DNA of 17,700 bases from NCBI GenBank assembly GCA_029986255.1, contig DALTYD010000020.1, positions 1 through 17,700 on the forward strand, read 5' to 3'. Both the position numbers and the translations under genes were made by a program. The notes beneath the pieces are model-generated. The model did no database searches, had not been told where the DNA came from, and was given only the letters and a program-made list of their open reading frames with translations. Positions 6,929-14,859 of the stretch are shown one piece after another (position 1 is the stretch's first letter; every line of letters starts with the position of its first letter). This DNA is from Methanocorpusculum sp. (GTDB lineage: Archaea; Halobacteriota; Methanomicrobia; Methanomicrobiales; Methanocorpusculaceae).

Positions 6929-8258
6929 TACCAGAACCACCTACCATGACTTTGGTTAGATAGACATATGGTGCACCATCTGAGACAGGTACTACTTGTC
7001 CTTTCCCACACAGTCCCGATGACATTTTTCGCTCATTTCCACACAGAGATATATTATGGAGAACGGATAAAATATCATCTGATAGTGACACATCACGGAT
7101 CATGGCTGTTGTTTCACCATTTTCAATTCTGTATCCGTACTTCGCATTGAACTGAAACGCTCCCCTCCCCGGATCCACCTGCCCCCCACGTGATCCAATC
7201 AAAAGGATACCATTTTTGCACTCAGAAAGGATCTCGTCATAGGAAGAGTCTCCTTCCTTGATATATGTATTACTCATTCGGACAAGTGGTTGTCTGCCTG
7301 GTTCAGCACGTGCATGCCCAACATCACCTGTGTCCATGCCAACCGCTGCAAGTGTTTCTCGTGAATGCATGTAAGAATGCAAGATGCCATTTTTTATTAG
7401 TTCTGTTGGTCCAGATGTGATACCTTCTGCATCGAATGGCTCGTAGCCGTAGTCATGCATTGATGGATCGTCAATAATAGTCACCATCGGTGAACCGATT
7501 TGAGTACCTAATCTTCCTGCAAGAACTGAGATGTTATCACGAATGGCATCTCCTTCACTCGCGTGACCAACAGCTTCATGTGCAAAAACCCCTCCAATAG
7601 CGGGATCTAGGACTGCAGACATTTTTCCTCCTGAGATAATGGATGCATCTAATAGTTCGATAGCACGTTTTGCACAGCGTTCCCCATAGTCAAGGTATTC
7701 TGGAAGATTCATCTGCCCCACAACTGCTTTCTGCTCATAGTTCATCTGCATGTTACCATTTCGAGATGAAACTGCTGATATGGCGAAGAGTGTTCGGCAG
7801 ATAGAAGAGTTCGCTATATATCCATTGCAATCTTCAAACCAGATATCCTGATATTCTTCTGCGTATCGTGCTGATGTGCTACAAATCTCCGGAAGTTTTG
7901 CTCTTGTTTCTATCATCAGTAGATGGTTAGCTTTTTCTTCAATAGGAATTGTAGCCTGTTCTGGAGCGGAACAGTCCCAGTTGTGAGGCGTTCCATAGGG
8001 AACATCGGCAATTTCTACAGGAATTGTTGTAATCTTTGCGGCACGGGCAGCCCGCCTGATATATTCTTTTTTTCTGTTTTGATCATCAGGATCAAATGGT
8101 GAAGCTGAGTAGTAGCCCCAACCGTGCTTCCCAAGAACCCGGATGAATGCTTTTCCGAAAAGGGTTGAACCAGTTGACTCAACGTAACCATTTTCCACCG
8201 TGATTGTTGTGTTAGTTCCATGAATGTACCGAATATCATAGTAGCGTATAGGATCCAT
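6921..8258 (-). CDS. tldD: TldD-family zinc metalloprotease subunit
   Basis: The catalytic subunit of the TldD-TldE cytoplasmic peptidase. From ATG 8258 it is 445 residues with the metal site HEAVGH at 227-232 (HExxxH) and a likely third ligand Cys417 in GLCGKGQ near the C-terminus. Between them lie the GSRGGQVDPGRGAFQF block and a YRIENGE motif typical of the family. The protein starts MDPIRYYDIRY, as expected for an archaeal TldD, and GAGGTG lies directly upstream (complement of 8262-8267). The frame is also open to an ATG at 8315, which would add 19 atypical residues without a ribosome site. It overlaps tldE by 8 bases. Genome context with lonB and the thermosome is compatible with proteolysis or peptide processing but proves no shared substrate. 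Confidence 0.94.
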   Translation of the reverse strand: MDPIRYYDIRYIHGTNTTITVENGYVESTGSTLFGKAFIRVLGKHGWGYYSASPFDPDDQNRKKEYIRRAARAAKITTIPVEIADVPYGTPHNWDCSAPEQATIPIEEKANHLLMIETRAKLPEICSTSARYAEEYQDIWFEDCNGYIANSSICRTLFAISAVSSRNGNMQMNYEQKAVVGQMNLPEYLDYGERCAKRAIELLDASIISGGKMSAVLDPAIGGVFAHEAVGHASEGDAIRDNISVLAGRLGTQIGSPMVTIIDDPSMHDYGYEPFDAEGITSGPTELIKNGILHSYMHSRETLAAVGMDTGDVGHARAEPGRQPLVRMSNTYIKEGDSSYDEILSECKNGILLIGSRGGQVDPGRGAFQFNAKYGYRIENGETTAMIRDVSLSDDILSVLHNISLCGNERKMSSGLCGKGQVVPVSDGAPYVYLTKVMVGGSGNA

Positions 8259-8326
8259 TGACACCTCTATGGTTTGTGAGGAGAGAATAACTGATTTTGG
8301 AAATTGCAGATTCATTTAAGAAAGTC

Positions 8327-8366
8327 ATTGATATAATCCATAAGAAAAATAATGATTTTTAAATAT
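8327..8366 (-). promoter_or_regulatory. Putative tldD promoter region
   Basis: The 155 bases between the lonB stop and the tldD start are very AT-rich. Read on the minus strand they contain two TATA-like elements, ATATTTAAAAATC (around 8358-8366) and GGATTATATC (around 8327-8338). The second would place the transcript start about 45 bases before ATG 8258. Which one is used cannot be told from the sequence. Confidence 0.3.
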
Positions 8367-8413
8367 TTTTTTGTTCTTTATAATTTTTCGGGTTAATTAG
8401 CTATATATTCTTC

Positions 8414-10423
8414 TTATTTTTTCTTCTCCTTTTCGGTGACATTAGGCATCTTTGGGATTTCCATGTGCTTACCTATTAGGGCAAGTTTCTTTTCAAATAT
8501 GTCCTTATCTTGAGGTACAAGGGCTAGCTTGAGAACTTCTTCGATTCGAGTAACTGGAATAATTGTAACCATTTCTCTGTACCGTTCTTCAATTAGTACA
8601 TCATCAAGATTTGACTGTGGTATAATTACAGTGTGAATCCCTGCCTTTGCAGCGGCCTCGATTTTGTAGGTTACTCCTCCTATCGGAAGCACATCACCTC
8701 GTACTGAAAGTGATCCTGTCATTGCCATATCCTGGCGGACAGGTATGTCTTCCAATGCACTAATAACAGCTGTTGCAACAGTCACCGATGCTGAATCTCC
8801 TTCTACACCATTGTAGGTCCCAATAAACTGAACATGGATATCCATTTTGCGAATATCGGTTCCTGAAAATTTCTTGATCAGGGCACTCACATTCTTAATG
8901 GATTCCTGTGCAATTTCTTTTAGGAGGCCTGTTGCAATAACTGCTCCTGCTCCCTGTGATGGAGTTACCTCTGCGGTAATTGGCAGGATAGATCCTGCAT
9001 CATTCCCAACGACTGCCAGACCATTTACACGGCCAACACGTGTCCCAGTGACGATCGTTAAATCATAATCCCGAATTCTTCTAATGTATTCGTCTGATAT
9101 CTGATCCTCTACAGAACGAGCAATCTGTTTCGCGTCTACCACATGTTTCATAGTGGTTACAGTGCCTCCTTCTTGATGGGCGAGATCACCCGCAACCCGC
9201 ACCAGACCACCAAGATCACGGAGTTTCAGTGTGAGGTGCCCTTTTCTACCAGACCTGCGACGTGCCTCTCGAAGAATCTCTAAAACTGCAGATGGATCAA
9301 AGTGAGGGATCTTCCCATCATTATGGACTTCTTGTGCAACAAATCTAACAAGACGAGTTCTATTTTCGGGTGTGTCAACCATTGTTTCGCTCATGTACAC
9401 CTCGTATCCATATCCACGGATACGACTGCGGAGCGCTGGATGCATACCTTGTATCGCATCTAAATTTCCTGCTGCAATCATTATGAATCGGCAGGGCACT
9501 GGTTCTGTCCGAACCATTGCCCCAGATGATCGCTCACTCTGGCCGGTGATTGCAAACTCTCCTTCTTGCAGTGCAGTCAGCAGATTCTGTTGGGATGGAA
9601 GCTCAAGCGTATTGATTTCATCGATGAACAACACTCCTTTGTGGGCTCGATGAATTGCCCCTGCCTCAACGCGATCATGTGCAGGTGTTTCAAGACCTCC
9701 AGACTGAAATGGATCGTGACGAACATCTCCGAGCAGAGCTCCTGCATGAGATCCTGTACCATCAACAAATGGCGCTTTGGAGTCTGGTTTGTTGGAAACA
9801 ATCAATTTTGGAACCATTTCTTCATCTCGTGGTATCATCGTTCTGAATGCCATCATGAGAATTATCACAATAAACAAACCCATTAATATCTGACTGCTGA
9901 AAAACGCAAATAGAAGAATTCCAATGATGAGAACTATTAACATCGTATTCCTCGAAGAAATACGTTTGCGTGCTTCATTGCGGTGTGCTGCCACGATCTC
10001 TTTGCCGCGTCCAGCTGGAACCACGCGGATAATTGGATTGTTACTATCCTCTGCATTTGGATAGGTCAAAATATCCTGCATCTCTTCTTTTGGAAGAAGT
10101 TCGGCCATAGCTTTGGCCAGCATAGATTTCCCTGTCCCAGGACTTCCAATCATCATCACGTGACGGCGTTGAGTTGCTGCTTTCTTGATTACCTCTACTG
10201 CATGCTCCTGGCCAATAACCTGATCGATCAGAGATGAAGGTATCATGATATCAGCCGTTGTATTGAATTGTATCCCGCCGAAGAATTCCGGGTCGAAATT
10301 ATCCGACGCATAGATCTTCGTGGCGGCAGGTGTTTCCTGTTTCTGTATTCTTGGACTGTTCAGCGGTACTTGCATCGAATCTGTGCCGCTGGTACATCCT
10401 GCCGCACTATTTGTCTTATCCAT
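8414..10423 (-). CDS. lonB: Archaeal membrane-anchored Lon protease (LonB)
   Basis: An ATP-dependent AAA+ serine protease that degrades misfolded and regulatory proteins at the inner face of the membrane. The 669 residues run: N-terminal AAA+ start, Walker A GSPGTGKS (93-100), an inserted pair of transmembrane helices (about 160-194, typical of LonB), Walker B VLFIDEI (264-270), a sensor-1 Asn in AAGN (about 320), and a C-terminal Lon protease domain with catalytic Ser544 in GVEGDSAS and Lys587 in TYKIEAAAKAG. The C-terminus is lysine-rich. ATG 10423 is preceded by TTAGGAAAAAAGT, giving an AGGA ribosome site at normal spacing. It is divergent from prs. All catalytic residues are intact. Confidence 0.97.
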   Translation of the reverse strand: MDKTNSAAGCTSGTDSMQVPLNSPRIQKQETPAATKIYASDNFDPEFFGGIQFNTTADIMIPSSLIDQVIGQEHAVEVIKKAATQRRHVMMIGSPGTGKSMLAKAMAELLPKEEMQDILTYPNAEDSNNPIIRVVPAGRGKEIVAAHRNEARKRISSRNTMLIVLIIGILLFAFFSSQILMGLFIVIILMMAFRTMIPRDEEMVPKLIVSNKPDSKAPFVDGTGSHAGALLGDVRHDPFQSGGLETPAHDRVEAGAIHRAHKGVLFIDEINTLELPSQQNLLTALQEGEFAITGQSERSSGAMVRTEPVPCRFIMIAAGNLDAIQGMHPALRSRIRGYGYEVYMSETMVDTPENRTRLVRFVAQEVHNDGKIPHFDPSAVLEILREARRRSGRKGHLTLKLRDLGGLVRVAGDLAHQEGGTVTTMKHVVDAKQIARSVEDQISDEYIRRIRDYDLTIVTGTRVGRVNGLAVVGNDAGSILPITAEVTPSQGAGAVIATGLLKEIAQESIKNVSALIKKFSGTDIRKMDIHVQFIGTYNGVEGDSASVTVATAVISALEDIPVRQDMAMTGSLSVRGDVLPIGGVTYKIEAAAKAGIHTVIIPQSNLDDVLIEERYREMVTIIPVTRIEEVLKLALVPQDKDIFEKKLALIGKHMEIPKMPNVTEKEKKK

Positions 10424-10518
10424 ACTTTTTTCCTAACTCGCCTAATTTGAGAGTGTTAATATTGTGCTTGATGATGGTTTAAGTAGTTTCAGTAAAAGAT
10501 AGATGAAGAGGAATATCG
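10424..10518. promoter_or_regulatory. Divergent lonB/prs promoter region
   Basis: This 95-base spacer must carry both promoters. For prs, TTTAAGTA (10478-10485) is a TATA-like box about 34 bases before the ATG. It is followed by GAAGAGGA (10505-10512), whose GAGG is a Shine-Dalgarno site ending about 7 bases before ATG 10519. For lonB the minus strand offers AATATTAAC or ACTTAAACC as weak TATA candidates. Confidence 0.45.
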
Positions 10519-11364
10519 ATGAAAGTTATCTATACTGAGAAGAGTCAACTGCTTGCTGCTCGAGTTGCTCACTGCCTCAAGTGCAGAATCGCTGAGATCA
10601 AATACAACACTTTTCCTGATGGAGAGCAGTATGTGCGTGTGATGGATCTTGACGAAGATATGGTTATTGTTGCAAGTACAGTGGATTTGCAATCGATTCT
10701 TCAGGTTATTCTGATGCTGGATGCCTGTGAAGGGAAACAGACTACACTTGTTCTCCCATACATGGGATATGCTCGACAGGATAAACGGTTCAACGATGGT
10801 GAGCCTATCAGTGCCCGTGCACTCGCACGTGTTTTTTCCGAAGGAGCGGATCAAATATTTACCGTAAACATTCACGATCCATCCGTACTTGAATACTTTA
10901 AATGTCCAACTGAGAATCTATCTCTTGCGCATGAGATTGGTAGGTACATTCAGACGATGAATCCCGAAGTTCCTTTAGTGCTTGCACCTGATGCTGGTGC
11001 TTGGGAGTTTGCAAGAATGGTTGCATCCATCGGTAGATGGGATTGTGATCATCTTGAAAAAACACGATTTTCGGGTTTTGAAGTGAAAATTTCTCCAAAA
11101 CATCTGGATGCAAAAGATCGTGACTGTATCATTGTCGATGACATTATTGCAACAGGTGGTTCGATGGCTACGGCTGCATGTATGCTGCGGGATCTTGGTG
11201 CTGCTTCAGTTCGTGCGATAGGAGTCCATGGTGTGTTTGCAAGTGGTGGATATGTGAAGTTGATACAAGCAGGGGTTGTAGATATTGCGACATCTGATAC
11301 TATTGAAAATGCGAGTAGCCGTTTTACCGCTTCCATGGCTATTGCAGATGCCATTCTTCAATAA
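10519..11364 (+). CDS. prs: Ribose-phosphate pyrophosphokinase (PRPP synthetase)
   Basis: Makes PRPP from ribose 5-phosphate and ATP, feeding purine, pyrimidine, histidine and (in methanogens) methanopterin synthesis. The 281-residue protein is shorter than bacterial Prs (about 315), as is usual in archaea. It has FPDGE (32-36), the ATP-binding RQDKRF (86-91) followed by GEPISA, HDPS (119-122, where bacteria have a metal-binding His loop), APDAG (156-160) and the PRPP-binding loop VDDIIATGGS (206-215). The Shine-Dalgarno GAGG upstream supports ATG 10519. It is followed after only 5 bases by nob1, so the two are probably co-transcribed. purC and the permease in the window use or supply the same pathway but sit in other units. 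Confidence 0.96.
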   Translation: MKVIYTEKSQLLAARVAHCLKCRIAEIKYNTFPDGEQYVRVMDLDEDMVIVASTVDLQSILQVILMLDACEGKQTTLVLPYMGYARQDKRFNDGEPISARALARVFSEGADQIFTVNIHDPSVLEYFKCPTENLSLAHEIGRYIQTMNPEVPLVLAPDAGAWEFARMVASIGRWDCDHLEKTRFSGFEVKISPKHLDAKDRDCIIVDDIIATGGSMATAACMLRDLGAASVRAIGVHGVFASGGYVKLIQAGVVDIATSDTIENASSRFTASMAIADAILQ

Positions 11365-11369
11365 TTGTT

Positions 11370-11849
11370 ATGCGCTATATTCTAGATACATCATTTTTTT
11401 TTGGAGAATATCCCTTCCATGGGGAATTTATAACGACCCCACAAGTTGTTGTTGAACTTAGGGATGCAATCTCGAAGATGCGGTTCGAGGTAATGCGGAG
11501 TCGTGGTTTGTCTCTCTCCGAACCTGAACCTGTGGCAATCGCAGAGGTCCGTGATACTGCTGCATTTTCAGGAGATCTTCTAGCACTTTCAGAGGCGGAT
11601 ATCTCTGTGATTGCTTTGGGCCTTTCCCTCTCTGGAGTTGTTGTTTCTGATGATTTTGCCGTACAGAATGTCTGCCGTCATTTGAAGATTCCAGTACAAA
11701 ACATGATGCAAAAAAAAGCAAAACGTCGCATCTGGAGACGTATCTGCAGTGGTTGTGGTTCGGAGATTTCTGCTGGAGAAACAAAGTGCTCTATCTGTGG
11801 ATCACCTCCTGTACGACGGAATTTGAGAAAACATCATTTTGATGAGTAA
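11370..11849 (+). CDS. nob1: Nob1-like PIN-domain rRNA endonuclease with zinc ribbon
   Basis: Nob1 cuts the precursor small-subunit rRNA at its mature 3' end during 30S assembly. The 159-residue product has an N-terminal PIN domain with acidic residues Asp6, Glu29, Asp77 and Asp94/95 in the expected places, a basic linker (KKAKRRIWRR, about 115-124), and a C-terminal four-cysteine zinc ribbon, Cys126-x2-Cys129-x10-Cys140-x2-Cys143, followed by a basic tail. This order is diagnostic of archaeal Nob1. The ATG lies 5 bases after the prs stop without a visible Shine-Dalgarno site, implying coupling to prs translation or reinitiation. VapC-type toxins share the PIN fold but lack the zinc ribbon. 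Confidence 0.92.
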   Translation: MRYILDTSFFFGEYPFHGEFITTPQVVVELRDAISKMRFEVMRSRGLSLSEPEPVAIAEVRDTAAFSGDLLALSEADISVIALGLSLSGVVVSDDFAVQNVCRHLKIPVQNMMQKKAKRRIWRRICSGCGSEISAGETKCSICGSPPVRRNLRKHHFDE

Positions 11850-12380
11850 ATGTTTGTTTTTAGTTATTATTGCTTCATAAACGAACATATGTTGCACGTG
11901 GGATTGATTTTTAATCGTTAAAAAAAAATATTGTTTATCATTGTGCTCACATCTCTTGTGAGTGTGAGTATCTATTTGATGAGTATTTCTGTCTCCAAGA
12001 AATTTCTTCTATGGAAATATTCATCTCATCCGTTCTGACTTGATTGCTTTGTCTTAAACTGGAAAACAATTATAATCCTCTTAAAAATGTTCTCTCAATA
12101 TTAATATTTGTTCTTCTTGTTACAAAACACATTTTGAAAGAATAGCATCCATTCATACTGATTTATTAATATCTCCCTGTGTTTGGCGCGGTACATTTTG
12201 TATTTCTGTTGCTGAGGTTCTTGCTTTGCATCATCTCTTTCGAGAACAACGTACCAATGCAACATTTGTTGCAATTCAGGTTATTTGATAAGCGCGGTAT
12301 GATTGAAATCTATGGTGGATTGATGTACTCGCTGTTCTCTCTCCTGCTTATTGATTAATAAAATAATCAAATAGGTATAT
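11850..12380. other. Gene-poor AT-rich gap with broken coding-like fragments
   Basis: No intact gene is visible between nob1 and the thermosome promoter. There is a perfect 6-bp hairpin, CTCACA-TCTCT-TGTGAG (11946-11962), extendable by G-U pairs, without a T-run. Two short stretches look like eroded coding sequence. Around 11928-12035 a hydrophobic fragment reads ILFIIVLTSLVSVSIYLMSI. Around 12180-12287 a fragment reads VWRGTFCISVAEVLALHHLF and then ATFVAIQVI before two stops. A 59-codon frame from GTG 12179 to TAA 12358 overlaps the second. They may be remains of a membrane transporter, but I cannot assign a family. Confidence 0.4.
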
Positions 12381-12427
12381 TTTATATAGAAGTTCAAATC
12401 CATTTTTATCATACGAGTATAGGAGAT
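12381..12427 (+). promoter_or_regulatory. Thermosome promoter and ribosome binding site
   Basis: TTTATATA (12381-12388) is a near-consensus archaeal TATA box, preceded by a purine-rich stretch that may serve as a BRE. Transcription would start near 12410-12415. AGGAGAT (12421-12427) is a strong Shine-Dalgarno site 10 bases before ATG 12438. No clear heat-shock repressor palindrome was found. Confidence 0.65.
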
Positions 12428-12437
12428 AATAGATTTT

Positions 12438-14024
12438 ATGTCAAGTAGATCAGGACAACCTGTCGTTATTTTACGAGACAATGTTGAGCGCGTTCCTGGA
12501 CAGGAGGCGCTCCGTTCCAATATCATGGCTGCCAAAGTTCTTGGAAACACCATTCGAACTACACTTGGCCCTCGGGGCATGGACAAGATGTTGGTCACAC
12601 AGGGAAGTGATGATATCGTCATTACCAACGATGGTGCAACCATCTTGCATCAAATTCATGTCCAACACCCTGGAGCTAAACTCGTTGTTGAGGTCGCTGA
12701 AGCCCAGGATGATGAGTGCGGTGACGGAACCACAACAGCAGTTGTAATGGTTGGTTCTCTCATGGAGCAGGCAGAAAACCTCATAGATGCGGGAGTTCAC
12801 CCATCTGTTATTGCCAAGGGGTATTACCTTGGTATGATGAAGGCCCTTGAACTTCTCGACAGTCTTTCCATTGCAATTACACCGAATGACAAGGCATTAC
12901 TCAAACAAATTGCTAAAACAGCAATGACCGGAAAATCCATTGAGACGATCATGGATAAGGCTTGTGATGTTGTTGTTGACGCGGTCAGTCATATTGCGAT
13001 TGCTTCCGAGGAAAAGACTGTTGTTAATGAGGATGATATCCTAGTCAAAACCAAACGCAGCGAAACGATGGATGCTGAAATGATTACTGGCGTCTTAATT
13101 GATAAAACCAGGCTTGATGCTCTAATGCCAAAGAAGATAGATGGTGTTAAGGCTGCATTCATAGCAAATCCGCTTGAAATAACCAAAACTCAAACAAAAT
13201 CGAAGATCAAGATTACGTCTCATGAACAACTCGAGGCTTTTTCCGTTGCTGAACGTGAATCTCTCCGTGCCATGGCTGAAATGTTTGTGGAGAACGACGT
13301 CAACGTAGTTCTTTGTCAGAAAGGCATTGCTGACCCAGTCCAATACTATCTTGCTGAAAATGGTATTTATGCACTTGAATTTGTCGCGGAGAAAGATCTA
13401 AAGTATGCTGCAAAGGCACTTGGAGGTCAGATCGTTAATAAGCCTGAAGATCTTACACCTGAAGTAATCGGATCCGCAGGCAACCTTGAAATGCTAGATG
13501 ACATTGAAATGACTAAACTTTCTGGTTGTAAGAACCCTCAGGCGGTAACAATTCTTTTGCGCGGTTCTTCACAGTATCTTGTAGATGAGCTAGAACGTGC
13601 AATCGAGGATGCAACTCGTGTAGTGCAAGACGTTGTTGAGGACGGTGCCTACCTTATTGGCGGCGGTTCTGTGGAAATTGAACTTGCTCTACGTCTCCGC
13701 GATTATGCTGCAACTGAAGGTGGCCGTGTTCAACTGGCAATTGAGGGATATGCAAAGGCATTTGAAATTATTCCCAAAACTCTTGCAGAGAACTCTGGAT
13801 TTGATACTGTGGACAAAGTCATCGCTCTCCGTCAGGCGCATGCGACTGGTGAGAAATATGCAGGCCTAGATGTCTTCACAGGAAATGTTGTTGATATGCA
13901 GTCTGAAGGTGTTGTTGAACCGATGCGTGTCAAGCGTCAGGCCATTCAAAGTGCATCTGAGACAGCCATGTTGCTGATCCGCGTAGATGATATGATGATT
14001 AGTAAGGGTGTTGACAAAGATTAG
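12438..14024 (+). CDS. ths: Thermosome subunit (group II chaperonin)
   Basis: An ATP-driven cytosolic protein-folding chaperonin that assembles into double rings. The 528 residues show equatorial-domain nucleotide motifs LGPRGMDKM (43-51), TNDGATIL (63-70) and GDGTTTAVV (95-103), then intermediate and apical domains, and a closing equatorial half with GGGSVEIELALRLR and a GLDVFTGNVVD block. The C-terminus ends just after IRVDDMMISKGVDKD; the Gly/Met-rich tail common on thermosome subunits is absent, making it shorter than the usual 540-560 residues. ATG 12438 is supported by AGGAGAT upstream and a strong TATA box. It is a single-gene unit with its own promoter; other subunits would lie elsewhere. 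Confidence 0.97.
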   Translation: MSSRSGQPVVILRDNVERVPGQEALRSNIMAAKVLGNTIRTTLGPRGMDKMLVTQGSDDIVITNDGATILHQIHVQHPGAKLVVEVAEAQDDECGDGTTTAVVMVGSLMEQAENLIDAGVHPSVIAKGYYLGMMKALELLDSLSIAITPNDKALLKQIAKTAMTGKSIETIMDKACDVVVDAVSHIAIASEEKTVVNEDDILVKTKRSETMDAEMITGVLIDKTRLDALMPKKIDGVKAAFIANPLEITKTQTKSKIKITSHEQLEAFSVAERESLRAMAEMFVENDVNVVLCQKGIADPVQYYLAENGIYALEFVAEKDLKYAAKALGGQIVNKPEDLTPEVIGSAGNLEMLDDIEMTKLSGCKNPQAVTILLRGSSQYLVDELERAIEDATRVVQDVVEDGAYLIGGGSVEIELALRLRDYAATEGGRVQLAIEGYAKAFEIIPKTLAENSGFDTVDKVIALRQAHATGEKYAGLDVFTGNVVDMQSEGVVEPMRVKRQAIQSASETAMLLIRVDDMMISKGVDKD

Positions 14025-14113
14025 TATTACTGAACACTCTTTTTTAGACTTTGTTTGAATAAATCGTGGATATTTTGTTGATTCTCATTGTCTCCAATGG
14101 GACAAATGGATGT

Positions 14114-14197
14114 GCCGAGGTAGTCTAGTCTGGAATGGCGGTGGCCTCGAAAGCCTCTGGTGATTGCACCTCGGGAGTTCAAATCTCCCCCTCGGCG
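14114..14197 (+). tRNA. tRNA-Ser (anticodon CGA)
   Basis: A complete 84-base cloverleaf. The acceptor stem GCCGAGG (14114-14120) pairs fully with CCTCGGC (14190-14196), with discriminator G at 14197. The anticodon loop CTCGAAA (14146-14152) carries CGA at 14148-14150, reading UCG. The long variable arm GGTG-ATT-GCACC marks it as type II, and the T arm is GGGAG-TTCAAAT-CTCCC. The anticodon stem GTGGC/GCCTC has one U-U mismatch (14142 with 14156). No intron is present and CCA is not encoded, as is common in archaea. Confidence 0.95.
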
Positions 14198-14859
14198 TTT
14201 ATATTATAATTTGTTTGACATGCCTTATTCTTTGAAATTTTTTATATATATCTTTTCAATTATTCCTCTAAAAAAATGATATCTAAATGGTGATATGTCA
14301 TTTTTTGTTTATCGTTAGGGATGATATTCAGCAAAATTATTTCATAAATTAGAGAAAAAAATAAAAAAAGCGCGTTTCACCGTGTACTCATCTTTATAGA
14401 GGCTCAATATTTATCTCTGTTCGAAATTTTCTATCTTTAGAATGTTTTCTGATATATATTTCAGGAAAATCTGCAAATATATCGTATTTTTATTATATTT
14501 TTGATAATAATTATTGTATTTTTTGCTCAATATTTTTAATGTTGTACTCACATCGGTGATATTGTTTCCTTGTTTCAGAACTTATGAACTGGGATAGGAA
14601 TTGCTATCCTTGTTTTTATTCTGACAAAATATGGATTTTTTCATGCATTATCTTCTTGGTGCAACATATTCTGTCAGTAATGATGGTGATTGTGAATGGT
14701 ATTGTTACAAGGATATCACAAGACGCTAAAAAACGATTGAAGTATTCATTTTTGTGTATTTTTATGTATTTTACAGAATGTGATTCTGCAATGGATAAAT
14801 GAGATATTTACATCACTCCAAACTTATAATAGTTTCCAGACAAAAATATCTCTCAAATC
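14198..14859. other. AT-rich gap with weak coding-like remnants
   Basis: No convincing gene was found in these 662 bases. There is a terminator-like hairpin at 14271-14306, a second imperfect inverted repeat TTTTCTGA...TCAGGAAAA around 14444-14469, and many A/T runs. From about 14587 to 14700 two overlapping frames give GIGIAILVFILTKYGFFHAL and then YLLGATYSVSNDGDCEWYCY, broken by stops. They look like a decayed hydrophobic protein but match no family I can name. CTTATAATAG near 14823 could be the TATA box of the permease gene. Confidence 0.4.
14271..14306. terminator. AT-rich hairpin ending in T6
   Basis: AAAAAATGA (14271-14279) pairs exactly with TCATTTTTT (14298-14306). TATC (14280-14283) extends the stem with GATA (14292-14295) across a 2-base bulge, leaving an 8-base loop. 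On the plus strand it ends in T6, so it could end transcription from the tRNA gene 74 bases upstream; it is symmetric enough to act from either side. Confidence 0.4.

Noticed and set aside
12281..12643. 120-codon minus-strand open frame over the thermosome start
   Set aside because: It crosses the thermosome promoter and start codon on the wrong strand and has no recognisable product.
14584..14802. 72-codon open frame before the permease
   Set aside because: No ribosome site, odd composition, and it overlaps fragments in other frames that look more like decay; not called as a gene.
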